Position numbers and translations under genes: made by a program. Positions 1 through 5,750 of a DNA stretch of 5,750 bases are shown here, one piece after another. Positions within the stretch are counted from its first letter, which is position 1; each line of letters opens with the position of its first letter. The DNA comes from Pseudomonadota bacterium (GTDB lineage Bacteria; Myxococcota; Polyangia; Polyangiales; Polyangiaceae). A model generated the notes under the pieces. The model saw only the letters and a list, made by a program, of their open reading frames with translations, had not been told where the DNA came from and did not search any database. The DNA lies in contig JAEZYO010001037.1 in the NCBI GenBank assembly GCA_023419055.1, positions 1-5,750 on the forward strand. The letters run 5' to 3'.

Positions 1-141
1 GTGCCAGCTCGCTTGAAGTCCTTTCGGTTCAAGCCCGAAGATCTCGAGCTGCTGCGGCACTTGACCGAAGCGCTCGAGATTTCGGAGACGGACGTCCTGC
101 GGCGCGGGCTCCGAGCGCTGGTAGCCGACCTCGAGCGCTGA
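1..141 (+). CDS. Small ribbon-helix-helix (CopG/Arc-like) protein, possibly 5'-partial
   Basis: This open frame runs from a GTG at the first base of the window to a TGA and encodes 46 residues. The pattern matches a ribbon-helix-helix fold. A short basic strand (about residues 5-10, LKSFRF) is followed by helix A (about 12-25, starting KPEDLELL). A turn carrying S-E-T-D then leads into helix B (about 29-45, VLRRGLRALVADLE). In that family the strand pairs across a dimer to enter the DNA major groove, so the likely role is a small DNA-binding protein or the antidote of a toxin pair. No toxin frame is seen downstream; the next gene, ettA, starts 87 bp later on the same strand. Because the frame is open to the window edge, the GTG may be internal and the protein longer. 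It is short for a complete regulator, so both the function and the start are uncertain. Confidence 0.5.
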   Translation: MPARLKSFRFKPEDLELLRHLTEALEISETDVLRRGLRALVADLER

Positions 142-228
142 GCGACGCTCCTGCTACTGCGGAAGATCGAGCCGAAATCGCGCCCCCCGTGCGTGCCCCA
201 GGAGATCTGGAGTAAAACGGGCTCTCCC

Positions 229-1902
229 ATGCCCGAGTTCATCTTCACCATGCAGAACGTCACGCGTGTCCACCCGCCGGACAAGCGCGTGCTGGAAGAC
301 ATCACCCTCGCCTTCTATCCAGGCGCGAAGATCGGGGTGATCGGTACGAACGGTTCGGGCAAGAGCTCACTGCTCCGCATCATGGCGGGCGTGGACAAGG
401 AGTTCATCGGCGAGGCGAAGCCCCACCCCGGGACTCGCATCGGCTACTTCGCGCAGGAGCCCGATCTCGGCAGCGCGAAGACGGTGCGCGAGGCCGTGGA
501 CGAAGGCGTGGCCGAGACGCGCGCGCTGCTCCAGGAGTTCGAGGACCTGAGCATGAAGCTCGGCGAGCCGATGAGCGACGACGAGATGACGGCGTTGCTC
601 GAGAAGCAAGCGAAGCTCCAGGACAAGATCGACGCTATCGACGCCTGGAACCTCGACTCGCGCGTCGAAATCGCGATGGAGGCGCTGCGCACGCCCCCGC
701 CCGACGCGGAGATCAAGAACCTCTCCGGCGGCGAGAAGCGGCGCGTCGCCCTGTGCCGCATCCTGCTCTCGAACCCGGACATGCTCCTGCTCGACGAGCC
801 GACGAACCACCTCGACGCCGAGAGCGTCGCGTGGCTCGAGCGCTTCCTCCACGAGTACCCGGGCACGGTGGTGGCGATCACGCACGATCGCTACTTCCTC
901 GACAACGCGGCGGAGTGGATCCTCGAGCTCGACCGCGGCCGCGGCTATCCCTTCAAGGGCAACTACTCGTCGTGGCTCGATCAGAAGTCGGCGCGGCTCG
1001 CCATCGAGGAGAAGCAGGAGAGCGCGAAGCAGCGCAAGCTGAAGCAGGAGCTCGAGTGGGTGCGCGCGAGCCCGCGCGCTCGCCAGGCGAAGAGCAAGGC
1101 GCGCCTCGCTGCGTACGAGGACCTGGTCGCGAAAGCCAACAAGGGCGCGGCCGATCCGGCGGAGATCAGCATTCCCCCGGGCCCTCGCCTGGGTGACACC
1201 GTGATCGAGGCTCAGGATTTGAAGAAGGGCTTCGGGGATCGCCTGCTCATCGACGGGCTCTCGTTCCGTCTCCCGAGGAGCGGCATCGTCGGCGTGATCG
1301 GCCCGAACGGCGCGGGCAAGACGACGCTGTTTCGCATGCTCGTGGGCGAGGACAAGCCCGACGGCGGCTCGCTCAAGGTGGGCGAGACCGTGAAGATCGC
1401 TTACGTCGATCAGTCTCGCTCCGCCCTCGGGGGTGACAAGAACGTCTGGCAAGAGATCTCGGGCGGAGAAGAGAAGATCTTGCTCGGCAAGCGCGAGATC
1501 TCGTCCCGCGCCTATTGCTCGTGGTTCGGATTCAAGGGCAGCGACCAGCAGAAGAAGGTGCAAAGCCTCTCGGGCGGCGAGCGAAACCGCGTGCACCTGG
1601 CAAAGCTCTTGAAAGAGGGCGGAAACCTGCTCTTGCTCGACGAGCCCACGAACGATCTCGACGTCGAGACCCTCCGCGCTCTCGAGGAAGCGATGCTCGA
1701 CTTCCCGGGTTGCGCCGTCATCATCACCCACGATCGCTGGTTCTTGGATCGCATCGCGACGCACATCCTCGCCTTCGAGGGTGAGAGCCACGTCGAGTGG
1801 TTCGAGGGAAATTACCGCCTCTACGAAGAGGACCGCCACCGCCGCCTCGGGACCGACGCCGATCAGCCTCGTCGCATCAAATACAAGAAGCTGAAGGCCT
1901 GA
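229..1902 (+). CDS. ettA: Energy-dependent translational throttle protein EttA (ABC-F ATPase)
   Basis: This is a cytosolic ABC-F protein of 557 residues; the E. coli protein is about 555. EttA binds the ribosomal E site and couples the ATP/ADP ratio to entry into elongation. Two ABC cassettes are complete. Cassette 1 has Walker [10 protein letters not shown] (39-47), signature LSGGE (165-169), Walker B LLLDE with D189/E190, and switch H219. Cassette 2 has Walker [10 protein letters not shown] (358-366), signature LSGGE (447-451), D471/E472 and H501. Between Walker A and the signature of cassette 1 lies the charged helical arm (about 93-140). The inter-cassette linker contains ELEWVR and the basic [11 protein letters not shown] stretch. 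The C-terminus, [11 protein letters not shown], is also typical of EttA. An in-frame GTG at 193 would add 12 residues, but [11 protein letters not shown] aligns with the known EttA N-terminus, so I chose the ATG at 229. The possible SD, GGAG at 209-212, is distant. No key residue is missing. Confidence 0.96.
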   Translation: MPEFIFTMQNVTRVHPPDKRVLEDITLAFYPGAKIGVIGTNGSGKSSLLRIMAGVDKEFIGEAKPHPGTRIGYFAQEPDLGSAKTVREAVDEGVAETRALLQEFEDLSMKLGEPMSDDEMTALLEKQAKLQDKIDAIDAWNLDSRVEIAMEALRTPPPDAEIKNLSGGEKRRVALCRILLSNPDMLLLDEPTNHLDAESVAWLERFLHEYPGTVVAITHDRYFLDNAAEWILELDRGRGYPFKGNYSSWLDQKSARLAIEEKQESAKQRKLKQELEWVRASPRARQAKSKARLAAYEDLVAKANKGAADPAEISIPPGPRLGDTVIEAQDLKKGFGDRLLIDGLSFRLPRSGIVGVIGPNGAGKTTLFRMLVGEDKPDGGSLKVGETVKIAYVDQSRSALGGDKNVWQEISGGEEKILLGKREISSRAYCSWFGFKGSDQQKKVQSLSGGERNRVHLAKLLKEGGNLLLLDEPTNDLDVETLRALEEAMLDFPGCAVIITHDRWFLDRIATHILAFEGESHVEWFEGNYRLYEEDRHRRLGTDADQPRRIKYKKLKA

Positions 1903-1932
1903 GCTCCATCGAGCCCGGGCCATAGTGGATTG

Positions 1933-1961
1933 TTCGACTTACCGAGCCGCACCGGGTCGAA
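1933..1961. other. Inverted repeat in the gap after ettA
   Basis: TTCGAC (1933-1938) and GTCGAA (1956-1961) are exact reverse complements. Inside them CCG (1942-1944) can pair with CGG (1953-1955) around an 8-base loop, leaving TTA as a bulge. The hairpin begins 30 bp after the ettA stop and ends 57 bp before the lipoprotein start. There is no T-run after it, so a classic intrinsic terminator is not supported. It could be a weak terminator, an operator, or chance in GC-rich DNA. I could not make out a convincing -35/-10 pair in the 116-bp gap (1903-2018). Confidence 0.25.
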
Positions 1962-2018
1962 AGGTGCGACAGACGCGACGCTGAGCCAATCTCACCAGGT
2001 TGGAGCGCGCGACTGACC

Positions 2019-3050
2019 TTGACCCGGGCGGGCGTCCCGCTTACTCGTTTTCGAATTCCCATCGAGTCGACCCTTCTCCTGAAACGCGCAGCCGTGGTGC
2101 TGCTCCTCGTCGGCGCTTCCTTCGCCTGTGAAGAGCGCTTCACCGGCGCCGAACAGGCTGGCGGCGGGACGAGCGCCGGTGGGTCCAGCGCTGGAACCGG
2201 GAGTGGCACGGGCGGCTCGTCGACGACCGGTGGCGCGAGCGGTGTGGGAGGAAGCGGCGGCTCCCCGGTGGGAGGCGCTTCGAGCGGCGGCACCGAAACC
2301 GGCGGCACGACGAGCGGCGGTGCTTCGGGTGGATGGGGGGCCGACGGCGGCGAAGGCGGCGAGCCCGGCGAGGTCGCTCCCCCCGTGCCCACGGAGGGCC
2401 TGTTGCTCTGGCTAAGGGCCGATCGCGGGGTGAAGCAGGTCGAAGGCAGGGTCGTAGAGTGGGAGGACGGCTCGAGCTCGGGCAATGACGCCCTGCAGAC
2501 CGCGGACAACGCGCAGCCCGCGTTCGTGACCGAAGCTTTCGGCGGCCGCCCGGCGGTGGCGTTCGGGGAAAACCAATTCATGCGGCTGCCCGCCGGGTTT
2601 TCGGACTTCTCGAAAGGGCTCAGCGCTTTCGCCGTCGGCTCCTTCGAAGAGATGACGACCTGCACCGCGGTGTTCCACCTCGGGAACGGGCCCGAGGTCG
2701 ACGACATCGAGCTCGGTCAGTGGATGGGTGACTACCTGTACGAGGTCGGCGAGCAGTACCCGGTGTCCGACCTGTTCGCCTTCGACACCCCGGCGCTCAT
2801 GGCGCTGGTGCATCGGCCCACCACCAGCGTCGAAATGCGCTGGAATCAAGATCTCGCGGCGAACCCGACGGTCCCGCTCCCCGCCGCCGTGGAGCGCGCC
2901 GACAACGTGTTGGGCAAGAGCCTGTACCCGGACTGCTCCTCGATGAACGGGAAGCTCGCCGAGCTCATCCTCTACGATCGCGCCGTCAGCGACCAGGAGC
3001 TCGTCGCTATCGAGGACTACCTGCAGCAGCGCTACGCCTGCTGCGACTGA
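2019..3050 (+). CDS. Predicted surface lipoprotein: Gly/Ser/Thr-rich stalk plus LamG-like (concanavalin fold) domain
   Basis: The protein has 343 residues. The N-terminus has a basic KR (22-23), a hydrophobic core AAVVLLLVG (24-32), and a candidate lipid-acceptor C37 preceded by ASFA. That lipobox is loose, since F and S sit where A/S and L are usual. Residues 48-118 form a low-complexity linker with 33 glycines in 71 residues and otherwise mainly Ser, Thr and Ala. From about 123 to the end is a jellyroll domain. Its GLLLWLRAD opening, V-x-x-W-x-D, RPAVAF, and closing GKLAELILYDRAVSDQEL...YLQQRY are the usual landmarks of LamG/Laminin_G_3-like domains. C215, C306, C341 and C342 could form disulfides, which fits an exported protein. 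Such domains often bind carbohydrate or protein, but the ligand is unknown and no enzyme motif is visible. TTG at 2019 is the only standard start in frame after the stop at 1923; GGAG at 2002-2005 is a weak SD. The long 21-residue lead before KR leaves the exact start uncertain. Confidence 0.82.
   Translation: MTRAGVPLTRFRIPIESTLLLKRAAVVLLLVGASFACEERFTGAEQAGGGTSAGGSSAGTGSGTGGSSTTGGASGVGGSGGSPVGGASSGGTETGGTTSGGASGGWGADGGEGGEPGEVAPPVPTEGLLLWLRADRGVKQVEGRVVEWEDGSSSGNDALQTADNAQPAFVTEAFGGRPAVAFGENQFMRLPAGFSDFSKGLSAFAVGSFEEMTTCTAVFHLGNGPEVDDIELGQWMGDYLYEVGEQYPVSDLFAFDTPALMALVHRPTTSVEMRWNQDLAANPTVPLPAAVERADNVLGKSLYPDCSSMNGKLAELILYDRAVSDQELVAIEDYLQQRYACCD
2160..2372 (+). repeat. Gly-rich low-complexity linker with tandem 15-bp (GGxxx) units
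   Basis: This segment encodes the lipoprotein stalk, residues 48-118. Spacing between GG pairs is irregular at first, with steps of about six residues (GGSSTT, GGASGV). It then becomes a regular tandem array at 2256-2330: GGSPV, GGASS, GGTET, GGTTS and GGASG, five units of 15 bp each beginning with GGC or GGA followed by GGC or GGT. The units are similar at the first six bases and diverge in the other nine. This suggests selection for a flexible Gly-Gly spacer, old duplications, or both. Confidence 0.75.
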
Positions 3051-3085
3051 GGGGCGGCGCGCTCACTCGAGCGGCGTCCCGCCCC
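3051..3085. terminator. Candidate bidirectional terminator hairpin between convergent genes
   Basis: GGGGCGG (3051-3057) pairs with CCGCCCC (3079-3085). CGC (3058-3060) pairs with GCG (3074-3076), and GCTC (3061-3064) pairs with GAGC (3069-3072) around the loop ACTC. That makes 14 base pairs with only a two-base and a one-base bulge. The hairpin begins directly after the lipoprotein TGA and covers the last codons of the convergent VOC gene. Neither side has a T-run, so it is not a canonical intrinsic terminator, but its position in a 12-bp convergent gap suggests transcript-end formation or 3'-end protection on both strands. Confidence 0.45.
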
Positions 3086-3509
3086 AGCTTCGCGGATCGA
3101 CGTCCGCGATCGTCTGCGAGAACGTCCAGCGGTGGCCGCCAGGATCTTCGGCCGTGTACTGGCGCTCGCCGTAGGGATAGTCGGTCGGCGGGTGAACGAT
3201 CCACGCGCCCTTGAGCTTCGCCCGCTCGTAGTGGCTCTCGACGTCGTCGACTCGCAGCAAGAGCGAGTGACGGCGATCGGGCTCGGGATTGGGGGTGAAG
3301 TTCGCCGTGCGGCTGGGCGGCGGGCGTTGAGGCTTCTCCACGACGACGACCGCGCCCGCGCCGTAGCAGAGCTGAGAGCGATGGTTCGCGATGCGCAGGC
3401 GCTCCCGAAAGCCGAACGCCTCGCACAGGAAAGTCGCGGCTTCCTGCACGTTCGCGTAGGCAAGCTCGGGGATGATCGTGCAAGGGGGCATGGATCGGTT
3501 GCTCTGCAT
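3063..3509 (-). CDS. VOC superfamily (glyoxalase/bleomycin resistance/dioxygenase-like) protein
   Basis: This is a cytosolic protein of 148 residues from the ATG at 3509, the usual length for one VOC subunit with two beta-alpha-beta-beta-beta modules. Module 1 covers about residues 11-58 (TIIPELAYANVQEAATFLCEAFGF, then a GAGAVVVVEKP strand). Module 2 covers about 81-133 (HSLLLRVDDVESHYERAKLKGA, then PYGERQYTAEDPGGHRWTFSQ). H81 and E121, at the start of the module and in the E-D-P-G-G-H turn, are candidate metal ligands, but the substrate cannot be read from the sequence. The superfamily includes glyoxalase I, antibiotic-binding proteins and ring-cleaving dioxygenases. An ATG at 3491 (142 residues) is an equally reasonable start, since homology begins there. 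A GTG at 3569 overlaps the kinase stop (TAGTG) but adds residues with no family resemblance. Only a weak GAGA SD precedes 3509. The gene lies 59 bp downstream of the kinase on the same strand, so co-transcription is possible. Confidence 0.85.
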   Translation of the reverse strand: MQSNRSMPPCTIIPELAYANVQEAATFLCEAFGFRERLRIANHRSQLCYGAGAVVVVEKPQRPPPSRTANFTPNPEPDRRHSLLLRVDDVESHYERAKLKGAWIVHPPTDYPYGERQYTAEDPGGHRWTFSQTIADVDPRSWGGTPLE

Positions 3510-3568
3510 GGTCGCGTCTCGGTGCGCAGAGCCTATCACCGCTCGGAAGCGCGAGCCCAGGCCCTGCA

Positions 3569-5467
3569 CTACGCGGCGCCGCGCGCCGTCGCGACCGCGC
3601 GCAGGAGGTCGGCGCGGGTGTACGGCTTCGGCAGGACGACGGTGTTGCCGTGCTCGGCCTCGGACGAGAGGTCGCGGTAGCCGCTCGTCCTCACGAGCGG
3701 CAGATCGGGTCTGAGCGCTCTGGCGCTCCTCGCGACCTCGTCGCCTCGCATGCCAGGCATGCTGTAGTCGACGACCATCGCGACGAACCGCGCCGGTTCC
3801 GCCGCGAGAAACTCGAGCGCTTCGCGGCCGTCTTCGGCGAGCACGACTTCGTAGCCGGCTCGCTCGAGGATGCGCCTCCCGACTTGTCGGACGATGGCTT
3901 CGTCGTCGACGAACAGCACTGTTCCACCTCGAGGCAGCTCGCGCTTGAGCGCCTCGCTTTTTGCTTCGGGGGACGGACCGCTGAAGAGGGGTAGCAGCAC
4001 CTGGAAGCAGGACCCCTTGCCCGGCTCGGACTCGATGGCGAGCGCGCCGCCGTGCTGTCCGACGATGCCGAGCGTGGCCGAAAGGCCGAGGCCCCTGCCG
4101 AGCCCCTTCGTGCTGAAGAACGGCTCGAAGATGCGCTCGATCACGCTCTGGCTCATGCCCTCGCCGTCGTCCTCGACTCGCACCCGGGCGTAGCGTCCCG
4201 GGCGCGGGGCAGCCGGAACGAATCGAGGCGCCGTGCCCGCCGTGAAAGGAAGGTCCACGACGTCGACCTCGACCGAGACGGTTCCTCCACGAAGACCAAT
4301 CGCTTGCGCGCCGTTCGTGATGAGGTTCACCACCACTTGAGAAACCTGACCGGGATCCCCGAGGACCGGAGCTCTCCCTTCGGGTACCCCGAGCCGCAGG
4401 CTGACCCCCTTCTCGACCAGCGGAGCCAACATGCGGACCGCGTCCGAAGCGACGGAGGTAAGCTCGGTAGGCTCGGTTTGCTGGGGCGCCTGACCGATGT
4501 AGGCGAGCAGCGACGCGTTCAACGTCGCGGCGCGCTCGGACGCGATACGGATGTCGTTCACGACCTCGAGCAGGGGGCTTCCGCCGCCGACCATCGATTC
4601 GGCGAGCGTCGCGTTGGCGAGCACGCCCGTGATGATGTTGTTGAAGTCGTGAGCGATGCCGCCGGCGAGGGTCCCGAGGCTCTCGAGGCGCTGCGCTTGC
4701 CGCATCTGGTGCTCGAGGCGTCGCGAGGGCGTGATGTCCCGGGCGATAGCCATGAAGGAAAAGGTGCTTCCGGGATCGGGACGCTCGAGCGCGCTCGCGT
4801 TCACGGAGAGCCAGAGCGGGTCGCGTTCGTCGCTCGAAGCGAGGCGAGCTTCGAAGCTTTCACGCTTACTTCCGGCGCGTAGCCGGTCGAGCGCCTGGAG
4901 CGCGAAAGCTCGGTCTTCGGGAGCGAGCAGCGACGCGAGGTCGCGCTTCGCGATCTCCACCGGCGAGAGCCGCGCGATCTCTTGGAAGCGACGGTTCGAG
5001 TAGACGATGCGCCCGTCTCGCGAGAGCTTCAAGATGCCGTCGTCGGCGTTCTCGACCAGGTGACGGAAATCCGCGTCGTGATCCACCGGCGCGTCCACGG
5101 CCGCGTCGGGCCGTGAGATCAAAAGCAGGGCGGCGGCGCCGCGGAAATCGATCTTGTGCACCACCGAGACGATCGCGTGCACTCGTCCCCAAGCGTCGAT
5201 GAAGCGATTGGCGATCGGAGGCGATTCGGTGGCGTCCGAGCTCGTGAAGCGAGCGAGCTCGCCGAGCACGTGCTCGAGGTCGCTCGGGTGGATGAAGGGG
5301 TTGTCCTGGTTTTTGAAACGAAAGTCTTCGGCGGTAAACCCGGTCACTCGCCGGAAGGCCGCGTTCGTCCAGAGCATCTCGCCGTCTTCTCGCCAGACGA
5401 AGACCAGCTCGTCGAGCGAGTCGGCGAGGGCAAGAAACGCGTCTGCCTTCGGGGTCGGACCGGGCAC
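3569..5467 (-). CDS. Soluble hybrid sensor histidine kinase (PAS-PAS-HisKA-HATPase-REC)
   Basis: This protein of 632 residues autophosphorylates on His and passes the phosphate to its own receiver. PAS 1 spans about 12-118 (NAAFRRVTGF, HPSDLEHV) and PAS 2 about 132-248 (SNRRFQEIA, ending MAIARDIT). The H-box is GTLAGGIAHDFNN with H273 as phosphoacceptor. The ATPase domain has N-box N381/N385, G1 DDGEGM (433-438), F-box EPFFSTK (448-454) and G2 GRGLGLS (457-463). After a linker (about 496-514) the receiver carries acidic D521/D522, phosphoacceptor D567 in VVDYSMPGM, T594 and K614-P615. All catalytic residues are present. No membrane segment or signal peptide is seen, so it should sense a cytosolic cue through PAS; no cofactor-binding residues can be assigned. 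There is no DNA-binding output, HPt or separate response regulator in the window, so its partner lies elsewhere. Start GTG 5467 is preceded by a weak GGGG. The gene sits between a membrane-protein gene upstream (67 bp) and the VOC gene downstream. Confidence 0.94.
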   Translation of the reverse strand: MPGPTPKADAFLALADSLDELVFVWREDGEMLWTNAAFRRVTGFTAEDFRFKNQDNPFIHPSDLEHVLGELARFTSSDATESPPIANRFIDAWGRVHAIVSVVHKIDFRGAAALLLISRPDAAVDAPVDHDADFRHLVENADDGILKLSRDGRIVYSNRRFQEIARLSPVEIAKRDLASLLAPEDRAFALQALDRLRAGSKRESFEARLASSDERDPLWLSVNASALERPDPGSTFSFMAIARDITPSRRLEHQMRQAQRLESLGTLAGGIAHDFNNIITGVLANATLAESMVGGGSPLLEVVNDIRIASERAATLNASLLAYIGQAPQQTEPTELTSVASDAVRMLAPLVEKGVSLRLGVPEGRAPVLGDPGQVSQVVVNLITNGAQAIGLRGGTVSVEVDVVDLPFTAGTAPRFVPAAPRPGRYARVRVEDDGEGMSQSVIERIFEPFFSTKGLGRGLGLSATLGIVGQHGGALAIESEPGKGSCFQVLLPLFSGPSPEAKSEALKRELPRGGTVLFVDDEAIVRQVGRRILERAGYEVVLAEDGREALEFLAAEPARFVAMVVDYSMPGMRGDEVARSARALRPDLPLVRTSGYRDLSSEAEHGNTVVLPKPYTRADLLRAVATARGAA

Positions 5468-5493
5468 GGCACCCCATCTTAGCCGACCGGCGA

Positions 5494-5520
5494 GGAGCGC
5501 TCCATCGCGCTGGCAGCGCG
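5494..5520. promoter_or_regulatory. Two adjacent palindromes upstream of the kinase gene
   Basis: GGAGCGCTCC (5494-5503) is a perfect 10-bp palindrome. CGCGC-TGGCA-GCGCG (5506-5520) is an inverted repeat with a five-base centre. Two bases separate them, and they lie 26 to 53 bp before the kinase GTG and 14 bp after the stop of the upstream membrane-protein gene. They could be an operator, an attenuating or terminating hairpin between the two genes, or chance in a very GC-rich spacer. No T-run follows on the minus strand. Confidence 0.3.
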
Positions 5521-5534
5521 GCGTAAGGCGGCGC

Positions 5535-5750
5535 TCATCCAGGCGTTTTCGCGACTACCCTGGAAAAGCGCGGCAGATCCAGCAACCCGGCGAGCACGCC
5601 GAGCCAGAGCGGGAGGAGCAGCGCGGCGAGGCGCTCGGACGATTGAACGCCTGCGACGGTGAGGAGCAGCGCGAGGAGCGCTCCGGCGACGAGCGCGATC
5701 GAGAGCCAGCGCGTCACGCGCTCGGCGCGGGCGTGTCGTCGAATCAAGAG
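5535..5750 (-). CDS. Small membrane protein with two predicted transmembrane segments, 5'-partial
   Basis: The frame is open from the right window edge to a TGA at 5535-5537. A TTG at 5747 would give 70 residues, but the codon before it (CTC) is also open, so the true start is probably outside the window. After a basic stretch (RRHARAERVTR) come two hydrophobic segments, about 14-34 (LSIALVAGALLALLLTVAGV) and 41-57 (LAALLLPLWLGVLAGLL). They are separated by a short polar QSSER turn and followed by a tail with a few charges (DLPRFSRVVAKTPG). This is a helical hairpin layout with both ends likely cytoplasmic by the positive-inside rule. I do not recognise the family. It lies 67 bp upstream of the kinase on the same strand, so co-expression is possible, but the palindromes between them could separate the transcripts. 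Confidence 0.55.
   Translation of the reverse strand, partial: LLIRRHARAERVTRWLSIALVAGALLALLLTVAGVQSSERLAALLLPLWLGVLAGLLDLPRFSRVVAKTPG

Noticed and set aside
1903..1918. GCTC-CATC-GAGC stem right after the ettA stop as a terminator
   Set aside because: There are only four pairs, with no extension and no T-run; too weak to call.
367..1923. A 518-codon open frame on the minus strand opposite ettA
   Set aside because: It is a low-complexity Arg/Leu/Ala/Glu-rich translation with no recognisable motif, fully antisense to a clear ABC-F gene. Long antisense frames are expected at this GC content.
1877..2707. A proline-rich 276-codon minus-strand frame across the lipoprotein gene
   Set aside because: The Pro/Ser-rich stretch is the complement of the Gly-rich linker, and the frame covers the end of ettA and the gap. 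The plus-strand frame has a signal peptide and a domain match.
3007..3483. Minus-strand frames overlapping the VOC gene in other phases
   Set aside because: They are Arg/Ser-rich shadow translations; the VOC frame shows the conserved two-module pattern.
4052..4882. A 276-codon plus-strand frame opposite the kinase
   Set aside because: The Arg/Asp/Glu-rich translation has no domain signature, while the minus strand encodes intact HisKA, HATPase and PAS motifs at the same bases.
4866..5477. A minus-strand frame starting with ATG at 5477, just upstream of the kinase GTG
   Set aside because: It is out of frame with the kinase and gives an Arg-rich translation without motifs; the ATG is chance.
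5671..5684. Second copy of GCGAGGAGCGCTCC inside the membrane-protein gene as a mobile repeat
   Set aside because: It encodes Leu/Ala-type hydrophobic codons common in this GC-rich segment, and similar GAGGAGC words recur nearby for the same reason. Two copies do not make a repeat family.

Overview
The window looks like an ordinary chromosomal segment of a very GC-rich bacterium. The strong G/C third-position bias, the GTG and TTG starts, a lipoprotein with a long Gly/Ser/Thr linker in front of a LamG-like domain, and a soluble PAS hybrid kinase together suggest a myxobacterium (Myxococcota, perhaps Polyangiales). That assignment is inferred from style, not from a marker gene.

Plus-strand half (1-3050): a very small ribbon-helix-helix-like reading frame (1-141, possibly longer upstream) is followed 87 bp later by a full-length, textbook EttA-type ABC-F ATPase (229-1902) that acts on the ribosome. 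After a 116-bp gap holding one weak inverted repeat comes a predicted surface lipoprotein (2019-3050). Its parts are a signal peptide with a lipid-acceptor Cys, a Gly-rich stalk that includes five tandem GGxxx pentapeptides, and a concanavalin/LamG-like jellyroll domain.

Minus-strand half (3063-5750), in transcription order from the right edge: the C-terminal part of a small protein with two predicted membrane segments (5535-5750, cut by the window edge); a soluble hybrid sensor histidine kinase with PAS-PAS-HisKA-HATPase-REC layout (3569-5467); and a glyoxalase/bleomycin-resistance (VOC) superfamily protein (3063-3509). The gaps of 67 bp and 59 bp would allow one transcript. The two halves converge with only 12 bp between stop codons, and a strong GC-rich hairpin lies exactly there.

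No RNA genes, mobile elements, CRISPR arrays or attachment sites are visible, and no stretch longer than about 120 bp lacks a gene. I see no convincing undescribed multi-gene system. The items most worth a second look are the lipoprotein with its pentapeptide stalk, the orphan hybrid kinase with its adjacent palindromes, and the hairpin in the convergent gap.
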